7,873 nt of DNA from Bacteroidota bacterium (GTDB lineage: Bacteria > Bacteroidota > Bacteroidia > Chitinophagales > Chitinophagaceae), in contig JAJXYG010000346.1 of assembly GCA_021780705.1 (NCBI GenBank), forward strand, positions 1 to 7,873, read 5' to 3'. This document shows, in pieces, positions 1 through 7,097 of this stretch; within the stretch, counting starts at the first letter, position 1; each line of letters opens with the position of its first letter. The notes under the pieces are model-generated. The model ran no database searches, was not told where the DNA came from, and saw only the letters and a list, made by a program, of their open reading frames with translations. Made by a program: the position numbers and the translations under genes.

Positions 1-208
1 AACCAGTCAAAAAATCGTCTATAAGCCCCTTCCGCAGGATGATCCGAAGCAGAGGCAGCCCGATATTACCCGGGCCCGGGAAATACTGGGCTGGGAGCCC
101 AAGGTCAACCGGGCGGAAGGTCTGAAAATCACCTATGATTATTTCAAATCCTTGCCCGGTGAAGAACTCTATAAGGAACCTAAAGAATTTGAAAGCAAAA
201 GATATTAA
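1..208 (+). CDS. UDP-glucuronate decarboxylase (UDP-xylose synthase type), C-terminal 68 residues, 5' partial
   Basis: This is the 3' end of an extended short-chain dehydrogenase/reductase, read from base 2 to the TAA at 206-208. The visible tail contains [20 protein letters not shown] followed by GWEPKV. This LPxDDPxxRxPDIxxAxxxLGWxPxV wording is the C-terminal hallmark of UDP-glucuronate decarboxylases (UXS), which convert UDP-glucuronate to UDP-xylose with bound NAD in the cytoplasm. The Rossmann fold and the YxxxK active site lie upstream of the window, so catalytic competence cannot be judged. The end ([11 protein letters not shown]...KRY) is a normal short tail, so the gene seems intact at its 3' end. 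It leads the sugar-nucleotide cluster, with 92 nt to the next preferred start (32 nt to the alternative GTG). A related epimerase/dehydratase such as RmlB is less likely because of the QDDP and RQPDI wording. Confidence 0.85.
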   Translation, partial: TSQKIVYKPLPQDDPKQRQPDITRAREILGWEPKVNRAEGLKITYDYFKSLPGEELYKEPKEFESKRY

Positions 209-300
209 AATTTTTCCGGGTAAGTAATTTTACGCGGGAAGTGTCGTTAATAGTGGGCAATAACTCTATCTTAACCCCAGAAACAAGAAAAAAAGCAGCA

Positions 301-1590
301 ATGTATCAGGAATTACTCGAAAAGAAAAAGAAACTGGCTGTAATCGGTCTTGGCTATGTAGGCCTGCCAATTGCACTGGAATTCGCCAGGAAGATAGCCG
401 TGATCGGCTTTGATATCAATGAAGAACGGATCGAACTTATGAAAAAAGGCATAGATCCCAGCAATGAACTTGAGAAGGAAGCCTTTGAAGATTGTGATAT
501 TGAATTTACCAGCAGCCTGGAGAAACTGAAAGAAGCCAGCTTTTATATAGTGGCCGTGCCCACTCCGGTTGACAAACACAATGTTCCTGACCTGGTTCCT
601 GTGCAGAAAGCAAGCAACACTATGGGTAAGGTGGTGAAGAAGGGGGACTATGTGGTCTATGAAAGTACAGTCTATCCCGGATGCACTGAAGAGGATTGCC
701 TCCCTGAAATTGAAAGGCTTTCCGGCCTGAAGATGGGAACTGACTTCAAACTGGGCTATTCTCCGGAAAGAATCAATCCGGGAGATAAGGAGCATACGCT
801 CAGTACTATTGTAAAGGTCGTTAGCGGGTGTGATGCTGAAAGTCTGGATACTATCGCAAAGGTCTACGAACTCGTGGTCAAGGCTGGGGTCCACCGGGCA
901 TCCAGCATCAAGGTGGCAGAGGCCGCGAAGATTATCGAAAATACCCAGCGCGATCTCAATATCGCATTGATGAATGAGCTTTCTATAATTTTCAATAAAA
1001 TGCATATCAATACCTATGAGGTATTGCAGGCGGCCGGGACCAAATGGAACTTTCTCAGGTTCCAGCCCGGGCTGGTAGGAGGACATTGTATTGGGGTGGA
1101 CCCTTATTACCTTACCTACAAATCCAACCTGTTGGGTTATGAATCCCAGGTGATCCTTGCAGGTAGATCCATCAATGATGGAATGGCAGCCCATGTAGCC
1201 AAAAAAGTCCTCATGCATATCATTCAAAATGATGGGGATGTGAAAAAGGCCAAAGTCCTGGTAATGGGAGTGACATTTAAGGAAAATGTGAGTGATATCC
1301 GTAATTCCAAGGTGGCCGATGTTATCCGGGAACTGGAATCCTATTGTCTCCAGGTCCATGCCGTGGATCCCTATGCCAGCAGTAAGGAATTCAAACATGA
1401 ATATGGATTTGAATTGACCGACAAAATTTCCGATGATTATGCTGCGGTGATCGTCACTGTACCTCACAGGGATTATGCGGACAAAGATGATTCAGCCTTT
1501 GCCAAGATCACCAAACCCAATGCACTTATCGCAGACCTTAAGGGGATTTACCGCGGGAAAATCACCAGCAGAAATTACTGGAGTCTTTAA
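301..1590 (+). CDS. tviB: UDP-N-acetyl-D-hexosamine (GlcNAc/GalNAc) 6-dehydrogenase, TviB/WbpO type
   Basis: This NAD-dependent enzyme oxidises C6 of a UDP-N-acetylhexosamine to the uronic acid (UDP-GlcNAcA or UDP-GalNAcA), a cytoplasmic step for capsule or O-antigen. Numbered from ATG 301 (429 aa, normal for the family), the N-terminal Rossmann motif is GLGYVG at 16-21. STVYPGC lies at 122-128 and [11 protein letters not shown] at 152-162. The central-domain Lys210 and Asn214 sit in [13 protein letters not shown]. The catalytic Cys263 lies in [11 protein letters not shown], and the C-terminal UDP-binding domain has [15 protein letters not shown] at 323-337. The [20 protein letters not shown] pattern fits the HexNAc branch rather than UDP-glucose dehydrogenase. 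An in-frame GTG at 241 would add 20 residues. I prefer ATG 301 because [21 protein letters not shown] matches how relatives begin, the leader before it is A-rich, and the 20 added codons show no family similarity. GlcNAc versus GalNAc preference cannot be read from sequence. The following 4-epimerase is the usual partner. Confidence 0.9.
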   Translation: [429 protein letters not shown]

Positions 1591-1608
1591 TTATTAAACC
1601 ATCAGAAA

Positions 1609-2604
1609 TTGGACCGTACTTTTCATCAAACTGATTTAAGCAATCATTCATTTTTAGTAACCGGCGGAGCGGGTTTTATCGGAGGCCATATCGCAGAGTA
1701 TCTATTGAAAAATAAGGCCGGAAAGGTCAGGGTACTGGACAACATGGCCAATGGATTCAAGTCCAACCTGGACATCCTTGGACAGTATGACCATTTTGAA
1801 TTTATGGAAGGGGATATTCGCAATCTGGAAACCTGCAGGAAGGCCTGTGAGGGCATAGATTACGTGTCTCACCAGGCGGCCCTGGGTTCAGTTCCACGTT
1901 CTATCAAAGAACCATACCTGACCAACGATGTCAATGTGGGGGGATTTGTGAACATGCTGAAAGCTGCCGTAGAGAATAAGATCAAGCAATTTGTATATGC
2001 GTCCTCTTCATCCGTATATGGAGATGAACCCACCTTACCCAAAAAAGAGGAAAGAGTCGGCAACTGCCTGTCTCCCTATGCGGTAAGCAAGAAGACCAAT
2101 GAATTATATGCAGATGTGTTCTCCAGGGTATACGGATTGCCCTTGCTCGGATTCAGGTATTTTAATATTTTTGGACCCCGCCAGGATCCTGATGGACCCT
2201 ATGCGGCAGTCATTCCACTTTTTGTGAAAGCCCTGATGAATCAAACCCCTCCCTTCATCAATGGAGACGGTGGACAAACCCGGGACTTCACCTTTGTCGA
2301 GAATGCGGTGCAGATAAATATCAAAGGGATGCTCACTGACAATGAAGAAGCAAGAAACCGGGTCTACAATGTGGCCATAGGGGAAAATTATTCTGTCAAC
2401 TACCTTTTTGAGGCCATACGGGATTATTTGAAAATTAACATCAATCCCACATACCGGGACCCCAGGGAGGGTGACATCCGCAATTCGCTGGCAGATATAT
2501 CCCTTGCCAAGGAATTGTTAGGTTATGAACCTACCACCAAATTTGAAACCGGCCTGATCAAAACCATTGAATATTTCAAGAACCTTTATGCTGCAAAAAC
2601 CTAG
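1609..2604 (+). CDS. UDP-N-acetylhexosamine 4-epimerase, WbpP/TviC type
   Basis: This extended SDR epimerase (331 aa) resembles Pseudomonas WbpP and Salmonella TviC, which interconvert UDP-GlcNAc/UDP-GalNAc or their uronic acids at C4. The NAD-binding GGAGFIG is at 19-25 (G19, G22, G25). The QAALGSVPRSI stretch at 89-99 is typical of the WbpP group, SSSSVYG is at 132-138, and the catalytic pair is Tyr157/Lys161 in SPYAVSK. GRxRQDP-like GPRQDPDGPYAAVIP follows at 189-203. Aligned by eye to E. coli GalE, the gatekeeper Tyr299 corresponds to Ser293 here (RNSLADIS), as with Ser306 of WbpP. A small residue there admits the N-acetyl group, so HexNAc substrates are favoured over plain UDP-glucose. 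The only usable start is TTG 1609: the frame has no ATG between the upstream in-frame stop (1588-1590) and Met46, which lies past the NAD motif. It starts 18 nt after the dehydrogenase, with no clear Shine-Dalgarno sequence. Confidence 0.88.
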   Translation: MDRTFHQTDLSNHSFLVTGGAGFIGGHIAEYLLKNKAGKVRVLDNMANGFKSNLDILGQYDHFEFMEGDIRNLETCRKACEGIDYVSHQAALGSVPRSIKEPYLTNDVNVGGFVNMLKAAVENKIKQFVYASSSSVYGDEPTLPKKEERVGNCLSPYAVSKKTNELYADVFSRVYGLPLLGFRYFNIFGPRQDPDGPYAAVIPLFVKALMNQTPPFINGDGGQTRDFTFVENAVQINIKGMLTDNEEARNRVYNVAIGENYSVNYLFEAIRDYLKININPTYRDPREGDIRNSLADISLAKELLGYEPTTKFETGLIKTIEYFKNLYAAKT

Positions 2605-2625
2605 CAGCCTGATAAATCTCCATTA

Positions 2626-3186
2626 ATGCCATTCATTGAGACTCCCTTTCCCGGACTGCTGATTTTTGAACCCAGGATATTCGAGGACAGCAGAGGCTAT
2701 TTTTTTGAAAGTTATAACCGGAACCTGTTTGACCAGGCAGGCCTGCCAATCAATTTTGTGCAGGACAACCAGGCCAGTTCTACTTATGGGGTGATCCGGG
2801 GGCTTCATTTTCAAAAGGAACCTTATGCGCAAACCAAGCTCGTGAGAGCTTTGTCAGGTACTATCATTGATGCAGTGGTAGACATCCGCAGGAATTCTCC
2901 TACCTATGGTAAGGCCTACACAATCGAGCTTTCCGCCAAGAACAAAAAGCAATTGCTGGTACCCAGGGGCTTTGCCCACGGATATTCCGTAGTGAGCCCT
3001 ACCGCCGAAGTATTTTATAAATGCGACCAATTCTATAATAAGGAAAGTGAGGGCGGAATCTCCTGGGATGATCCTGAGCTTAAAATTGACTGGCAGATTA
3101 AAAAGGAAGAGGCGATCATTTCTGATAAAGATAAAGTCTATCCCGGATTAAAGGATTGCCTTCATAATTTTGAATTCCATGGATAA
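2626..3186 (+). CDS. rfbC: dTDP-4-dehydrorhamnose 3,5-epimerase (RmlC)
   Basis: This cupin-fold epimerase (186 aa, full family length) converts dTDP-4-dehydro-6-deoxy-D-glucose to the L-lyxo form, the third step of dTDP-L-rhamnose synthesis in the cytoplasm. The family signatures are present. FEDSRGYFFESY is at 19-30 and FVQDNQASS at 44-52. GVIRGLHFQ at 55-63 carries the catalytic base His61. LVPRGFAHGY at 111-120 is the second cupin strand. FYKCDQFY at 130-137 contains the active-site tyrosines, and SDKDK at 166-170 holds Asp169, which should pair with His61 as in studied RmlC enzymes. Start ATG 2626 lies 21 nt after the 4-epimerase stop, with no Shine-Dalgarno sequence, and puts the family N-terminus in the expected place. 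It overlaps the next gene, rfbD, by 8 nt, so the two are probably translated together. RmlA and RmlB, which make its substrate, are not in the window. Confidence 0.95.
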   Translation: MPFIETPFPGLLIFEPRIFEDSRGYFFESYNRNLFDQAGLPINFVQDNQASSTYGVIRGLHFQKEPYAQTKLVRALSGTIIDAVVDIRRNSPTYGKAYTIELSAKNKKQLLVPRGFAHGYSVVSPTAEVFYKCDQFYNKESEGGISWDDPELKIDWQIKKEEAIISDKDKVYPGLKDCLHNFEFHG

Positions 3187-4090
3187 GGTGGACAATCCAA
3201 GTAATCAGACAAAACCTGCCAGGACTATTTTAGTGACGGGATCGGGAGGACAATTGGGAAGTGAGCTAAGGAAGATTGCTCCCGGGTATCCTGAATTTGC
3301 ATTTATTTTCACCAGCCATCACGACCTTCCGGTGGAAAATCCCGAAGCCCTTTCTAAATTTTTTTCAGATCAAAGAATCGATTACTGCGTCAACTGTGCC
3401 GCCTATACGGCGGTAGATAAGGCGGAATCTGAACCCGAAAAAGCTTTCCTGATCAACGCAACCGCTCCGGGCTTGCTTGCCCGGGAATGCATGAAGCTTC
3501 AGGCCAAATTTATCCATATTTCTACCGATTATGTCTATGACGGATCGATCAGACGCCCGCTCAGGGAGGATGATCCGGTTGGTACCATGAATGTATACGG
3601 GGCATCCAAATTAAAAGGGGAGCAAGAGGTAGTGCGTCTGAACCTGGATGCGCTGATCATACGTACATCCTGGGTATATTCTTCCTTTGGGAATAATTTT
3701 GTCAAGACGATGCTTCGGTTATTTGGTGAAAAGGAGGCTTTGAATGTGATCAATGACCAGACCGGTTGTCCCACCTATGCGGGGGATCTAGCCGAATTCA
3801 TTATGGCCTTTGTGGAATTCTTTGAAAGAGGAAATCACTTTAAGGGAATCGTGAATTTCTGTAACAGCGGGGAGACCACCTGGTATGATTTTGCCCGGAC
3901 CATTCAGGAATTTGCACCCAAAACCGCGTGTGTCATCCATCCGGTGCCCACTTCCCAATACCCTACACCTGCAAGAAGACCCGGCTACTCGGTATTGGAC
4001 ACGTCCAAAATACAGGGTCTGCTGGGAATGGAAATACCTTTCTGGAAAGATTCCCTTCAAAAGTGCTTAAAGGCCCTTCATGTAATTTGA
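3179..4090 (+). CDS. rfbD: dTDP-4-dehydrorhamnose reductase (RmlD)
   Basis: This SDR-family reductase reduces the C4 keto group to give dTDP-L-rhamnose with NAD(P)H, the last step of the Rml pathway. From ATG 3179 it has 303 residues, the usual length. The cofactor motif GSGGQLG is at 21-27, NCAAYTAVDKAE at 72-83, HISTDYVYDG at 113-122 with Thr116, and the active-site Tyr140/Lys144 in YGASK. These are each offset by +12 from Thr104/Tyr128/Lys132 as I recall them in Salmonella RmlD, which agrees well. RTSWVYSSFGNNFVKTML (162-179), NDQTGCPTY (192-200) and ARRPGYSVLDTSKI (265-278) complete the family pattern. An in-frame TTG at 3170 would add three residues, but ATG 3179 is the better start. It lies inside the last codons of rfbC (8-nt overlap), which suggests coupled translation. 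It is the last recognised gene of the sugar cluster. Confidence 0.95.
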   Translation: MDKVDNPSNQTKPARTILVTGSGGQLGSELRKIAPGYPEFAFIFTSHHDLPVENPEALSKFFSDQRIDYCVNCAAYTAVDKAESEPEKAFLINATAPGLLARECMKLQAKFIHISTDYVYDGSIRRPLREDDPVGTMNVYGASKLKGEQEVVRLNLDALIIRTSWVYSSFGNNFVKTMLRLFGEKEALNVINDQTGCPTYAGDLAEFIMAFVEFFERGNHFKGIVNFCNSGETTWYDFARTIQEFAPKTACVIHPVPTSQYPTPARRPGYSVLDTSKIQGLLGMEIPFWKDSLQKCLKALHVI

Positions 4091-4208
4091 TGATTCCCCT
4101 CATATTATTTCGTATTTATAGGCTATTTTTATGCCATGGCAATGTCGCCTGAACAATCGAACCTCCCCTTCCCTAAACGATTGATTCAAACAATTTAAAA
4201 TACCTTAT

Positions 4209-7019
4209 ATGAAACCTGTCAGGATCCTATTTTTCCTTGTCTTTCTTGCATTTACCCAGGCCCGGGCCCAAAAGAACCTATCCCATCCATTACCGGTGGA
4301 TCCGCATGTGATGGTGGGGAAATTGAGCAATGGTCTCACTTATTATGTCCGGGAAAATAAAAAGCCCGAACAAAAGGTGGAGTTGAGACTGGTGGTAAAC
4401 GCAGGATCCATACTAGAGGATGATGACCAGCAGGGGATCGCGCATCTTTGCGAACATATGGCCTTTAAGGGCACCAAACACTTCAAAAAAAATGACATCA
4501 TATCTTATTTACAGTCAATTGGGGTGGAATTTGGCAATGACCTGAATGCCCAAACCCAGTTCGATCAGACGGTTTACATTCTCCCCATTCCTACCGACAA
4601 GCCCGGAAACCTGGATGAGGGCTTCCAGATTCTGGAGGATTGGGCGCATAATGTCACCTATGACAGTGCCGCGATTAATAGCGAGCGACCAGTGGTCCTC
4701 GAAGAGATGCGTCTGGGTAAGGGAGCCAATGATAGAATGTATCGCCAGATATATCCAGAAATTTTTGCTGGCTCCCGTTATGCCCACAGGCTTCCCATCG
4801 GAATTGACAGCATTATACGGCATGCTTCCTATAATACCATTCGTAAATTCTATCATGACTGGTACCGACCGGACCTGATGGCAGTGATTGTGGTGGGCGA
4901 TATTGAGCCGTCAAAAGCCGAAGCGCTTGTCAAAAAGTATTTCGGGGAATTAAAAAATCCCGAAAATGAGCGCACTCGCTTCTATGCCACCGTACCGCCT
5001 TACCAGGAAAATTCCGCCAAGGTGGTTACGGACAAGGAGGCTACCCACTACACAGTTATCGTGAATTACTCCACCTATAAAAAGGAACCTGATTCCACCC
5101 TTGGGGAATATAAAGAGAGCATACAGAAGGATCTCTTTGTAACACTGTTCAATAACCGGTTACAGGAACTTACCCAGACGGATAATCCTCCATTTGTATA
5201 TGCTTTTAGCGATTTTGACTCTTATACCCGCGGCTATGAATCATTCAGCGCCAATATAGGGATGGGCAATAACCCGTCTACCTCGGGATTGGAAGCTTTT
5301 GAAATTGCCCTGGAGAAAGTGAAAAAATACGGATTTACCCAGGACGAGCTGGAACGGGCCAAAAAGGATATGCTGGCCCAGATGGAGCAAATGTATCACG
5401 AAAAGGATAAGACTGAATCGGTAGATTATGCCGAGGAATACATCCGCAATTTTTTGGAAAAGGAACCCATTCCCGGAATTACCAATGAATATCACTATTA
5501 CCAGGAATTGTTACCCAGCATTACGCTTTCAGCCATTAATGAAATCGGGCAGAAACTCCAGCAGAATCCAAAGCAATTTATTGCCCTGCTGGGCCCAACT
5601 CCCGCTTCGGGGGTTACCTTGCCCACCCGGCAGGATTTACTGGCCGTAGTGGATTCCGTTCAAAAGATGATCATCACTCCCTATAAGGAAACCGTAGTGA
5701 GCGACAAGCTGTTAAAAGTCCTCCCGAAGCCAGGGCGGATCGTAAAGGAAAAATCCAACCCACTTTTGGGTACGACAGATTATACGCTCAGTAATGGGGT
5801 GACCGTCACAGTTAAGCCCACCCAGTTTAAAAATGATGAAATCCTGGTGAGTGCGTTAAGACCCGGGGGGAAAAACGGTTATGGGCTAAAGGATAAGTAC
5901 AATGTGGAATATGCCACTGGTGTTATTGCAAGTATGGGGGTGGGGGACTTTACCCCAGTGAACCTTCAAAAGGTCCTTTCGGGAAAAACTGCGAAAGCAG
6001 GTCCCTTTATGTCCAGTATTTCCGAAGGAATGAGCGGGAGCAGTTCGGTGAAGGATTTTGAGACCCTGCTCCAACTCATGTACCTCTATTTTACCACCCC
6101 CCGCAAGGATACTTCGTTATTTAATTCGTTTGTGAAGCGAAATAAAGCTCAGGTGGCTTTTCTGAGCGCCAATCCCCAGGTGACCTTTGTAGATACTCTT
6201 TATCGGGTTCTTTTTCATAATGACCCGCTGACCCCTATTACGGTTCCGAAAGCGGCCTATTTCGATAAGATTAACCTGGACAGGGTGCTGCAGATATACA
6301 AGAAGGAATTTGGTAATGCCTATGGGATGCACTTTACCATTGTAGGAAGTGTCAAGAGTGCAAATATTAAGTCACTATTGGAAAAATATATTGCCAGTCT
6401 TCCTTCCAGGCCTGAAAAAGTAGGCTATACCGATAATAAGCTCAGACCGGTAAAGGGGAAAGTGGATTTTTCAGTGCACAAAGGTAAGGAACCCAAGAGC
6501 TTAATTATTATGGAATACCATGGCCAGTTGCCCTTTTCCGAAAAGCTGGAAATGGAGGCCAGCGCCGTCAGCGAAATTCTAAATATCAAGATTATTGAAG
6601 ACCTGAGGCAGAAAATCTCCGGCATTTATACCGGGGGAACTGAATCGCAGGTAGTCAAGGTGCCTTACCCGCATAATGTATTTTTGCTATACCTTCCTTG
6701 CGGACCGGAAAAGGTGGATACCCTCATCAGGGCTGCCCGGCAGGAAATTAAGGATCTGGTCAATAACGGACCTTCTGCGGAAAATTTGGAAAAGGTTAAA
6801 AAGCAGTGGATTGAAAAATACAAAGTGGATGTCAAGCAAAACCGGACCTGGCTCAATGAATTGCAGAGTTTTTATTTCCCGGGTAACAGTCCGGATTATT
6901 TCCTGAACTATGAAATGAAAGTCAACGCAATTACCGCCAAGGAAATTCAGGAAACTGCCAAAAAAATATTTGATACCCCTAATGTAATTACCGGCATTTT
7001 GTACCCTGAACAAAAATAA
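4209..7019 (+). CDS. exported M16 family zinc metallopeptidase, two-half PqqL-like
   Basis: This is a 936-residue M16 (insulinase/pitrilysin clan) peptidase, about the length of E. coli PqqL. Residues 1-20 look like a Sec signal peptide: basic start MKPVR, hydrophobic ILFFLVFLAF, and an A-R-A site before Gln21. It should therefore act in the periplasm. The N-terminal half holds the inverted zinc motif HLCEH (79-83), with His79, His83 and catalytic Glu82. Downstream, ERPVVLEEMR (159-168) should supply the third zinc ligand, most likely Glu166 by comparison with insulin-degrading enzyme. An M16_C-like domain spans roughly 190-385. The second half (about 505-930) repeats the fold without HxxEH, as is usual when only one half is catalytic. 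Start ATG 4209 follows an A/T-rich leader, and translation ends at TAA with an in-frame TAG directly after. A 118-nt gap separates it from rfbD, so it is probably its own unit. Its substrate is unknown; members of the family degrade peptides. Confidence 0.92.
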   Translation: MKPVRILFFLVFLAFTQARAQKNLSHPLPVDPHVMVGKLSNGLTYYVRENKKPEQKVELRLVVNAGSILEDDDQQGIAHLCEHMAFKGTKHFKKNDIISYLQSIGVEFGNDLNAQTQFDQTVYILPIPTDKPGNLDEGFQILEDWAHNVTYDSAAINSERPVVLEEMRLGKGANDRMYRQIYPEIFAGSRYAHRLPIGIDSIIRHASYNTIRKFYHDWYRPDLMAVIVVGDIEPSKAEALVKKYFGELKNPENERTRFYATVPPYQENSAKVVTDKEATHYTVIVNYSTYKKEPDSTLGEYKESIQKDLFVTLFNNRLQELTQTDNPPFVYAFSDFDSYTRGYESFSANIGMGNNPSTSGLEAFEIALEKVKKYGFTQDELERAKKDMLAQMEQMYHEKDKTESVDYAEEYIRNFLEKEPIPGITNEYHYYQELLPSITLSAINEIGQKLQQNPKQFIALLGPTPASGVTLPTRQDLLAVVDSVQKMIITPYKETVVSDKLLKVLPKPGRIVKEKSNPLLGTTDYTLSNGVTVTVKPTQFKNDEILVSALRPGGKNGYGLKDKYNVEYATGVIASMGVGDFTPVNLQKVLSGKTAKAGPFMSSISEGMSGSSSVKDFETLLQLMYLYFTTPRKDTSLFNSFVKRNKAQVAFLSANPQVTFVDTLYRVLFHNDPLTPITVPKAAYFDKINLDRVLQIYKKEFGNAYGMHFTIVGSVKSANIKSLLEKYIASLPSRPEKVGYTDNKLRPVKGKVDFSVHKGKEPKSLIIMEYHGQLPFSEKLEMEASAVSEILNIKIIEDLRQKISGIYTGGTESQVVKVPYPHNVFLLYLPCGPEKVDTLIRAARQEIKDLVNNGPSAENLEKVKKQWIEKYKVDVKQNRTWLNELQSFYFPGNSPDYFLNYEMKVNAITAKEIQETAKKIFDTPNVITGILYPEQK

Positions 7020-7065
7020 TAGGGCCAGATCTGGGGAAAACCAGAGTAATTTGAATGGAGTTGGG

Positions 7066-7073
7066 TAAATTTG
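7066..7073 (+). promoter_or_regulatory. possible -7 promoter box (TAAATTTG) before the MmcQ/YjbR gene
   Basis: The octamer TAAATTTG matches the Bacteroidota -7 consensus TAnnTTTG exactly. Transcription from it would begin a few bases downstream, about 20 nt before ATG 7098 and after the alternative TTG at 7071, so a promoter here would favour the ATG. No TTTG is found at the expected spacing of about 19-21 nt upstream; the nearest (7050-7053) is only 12 nt away. With half of the promoter lacking, this is a weak prediction. Confidence 0.3.
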
Positions 7074-7097
7074 ATTGCCCCACTTCAATCCTGTGCC

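Noticed and set aside
69..80. Perfect 12-bp palindrome CCCGGGCCCGGG
   Set aside because: It lies inside coding sequence and is explained by Thr-Arg-Ala-Arg codons (ACC CGG GCC CGG). A similar GGCCCGGGCC at 4259-4268 encodes part of the signal peptide. No sign of a functional site.
313..1467. 384-codon open frame on the minus strand opposite the dehydrogenase gene
   Set aside because: It runs in exact codon register with the sense gene, where antisense stops need TTA, CTA or TCA in the sense strand, and the gene rarely uses these. The translation has no recognisable family, while the sense strand has full catalytic motifs.
3885..4152. Plus-strand open frames of 61 and 74 codons overlapping the end of rfbD
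   Set aside because: They are shadows in the other frames of rfbD; the longer one just runs into the intergenic gap and has no family character.
4132..4183. TGCCATGGCA palindrome (4132-4141) and CAATCG/CGATTG inverted repeat (4154-4159, 4178-4183) in the gap before the M16 gene
   Set aside because: Considered as a terminator or operator. The repeat arms are only 6 bp with an 18-nt loop and no T-tract, and the palindrome is 10 bp without a symmetrical extension. TATTTTTA at 4124-4131 is only a 7/8 match to the -7 box with no -33 partner.
7025..7045. CCAGATCTGG palindrome and TCTGG-GGAAAA-CCAGA hairpin just after the M16 stop
   Set aside because: The stem is 5 bp and is followed by GTAATTTG rather than a T-run, so it does not make a credible intrinsic terminator.
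6687..7088. 133-codon minus-strand open frame over the end of the M16 gene and the following gap
   Set aside because: It lies almost entirely antisense to a well-supported coding sequence, has no recognisable motif, and its start region has no supporting signal.
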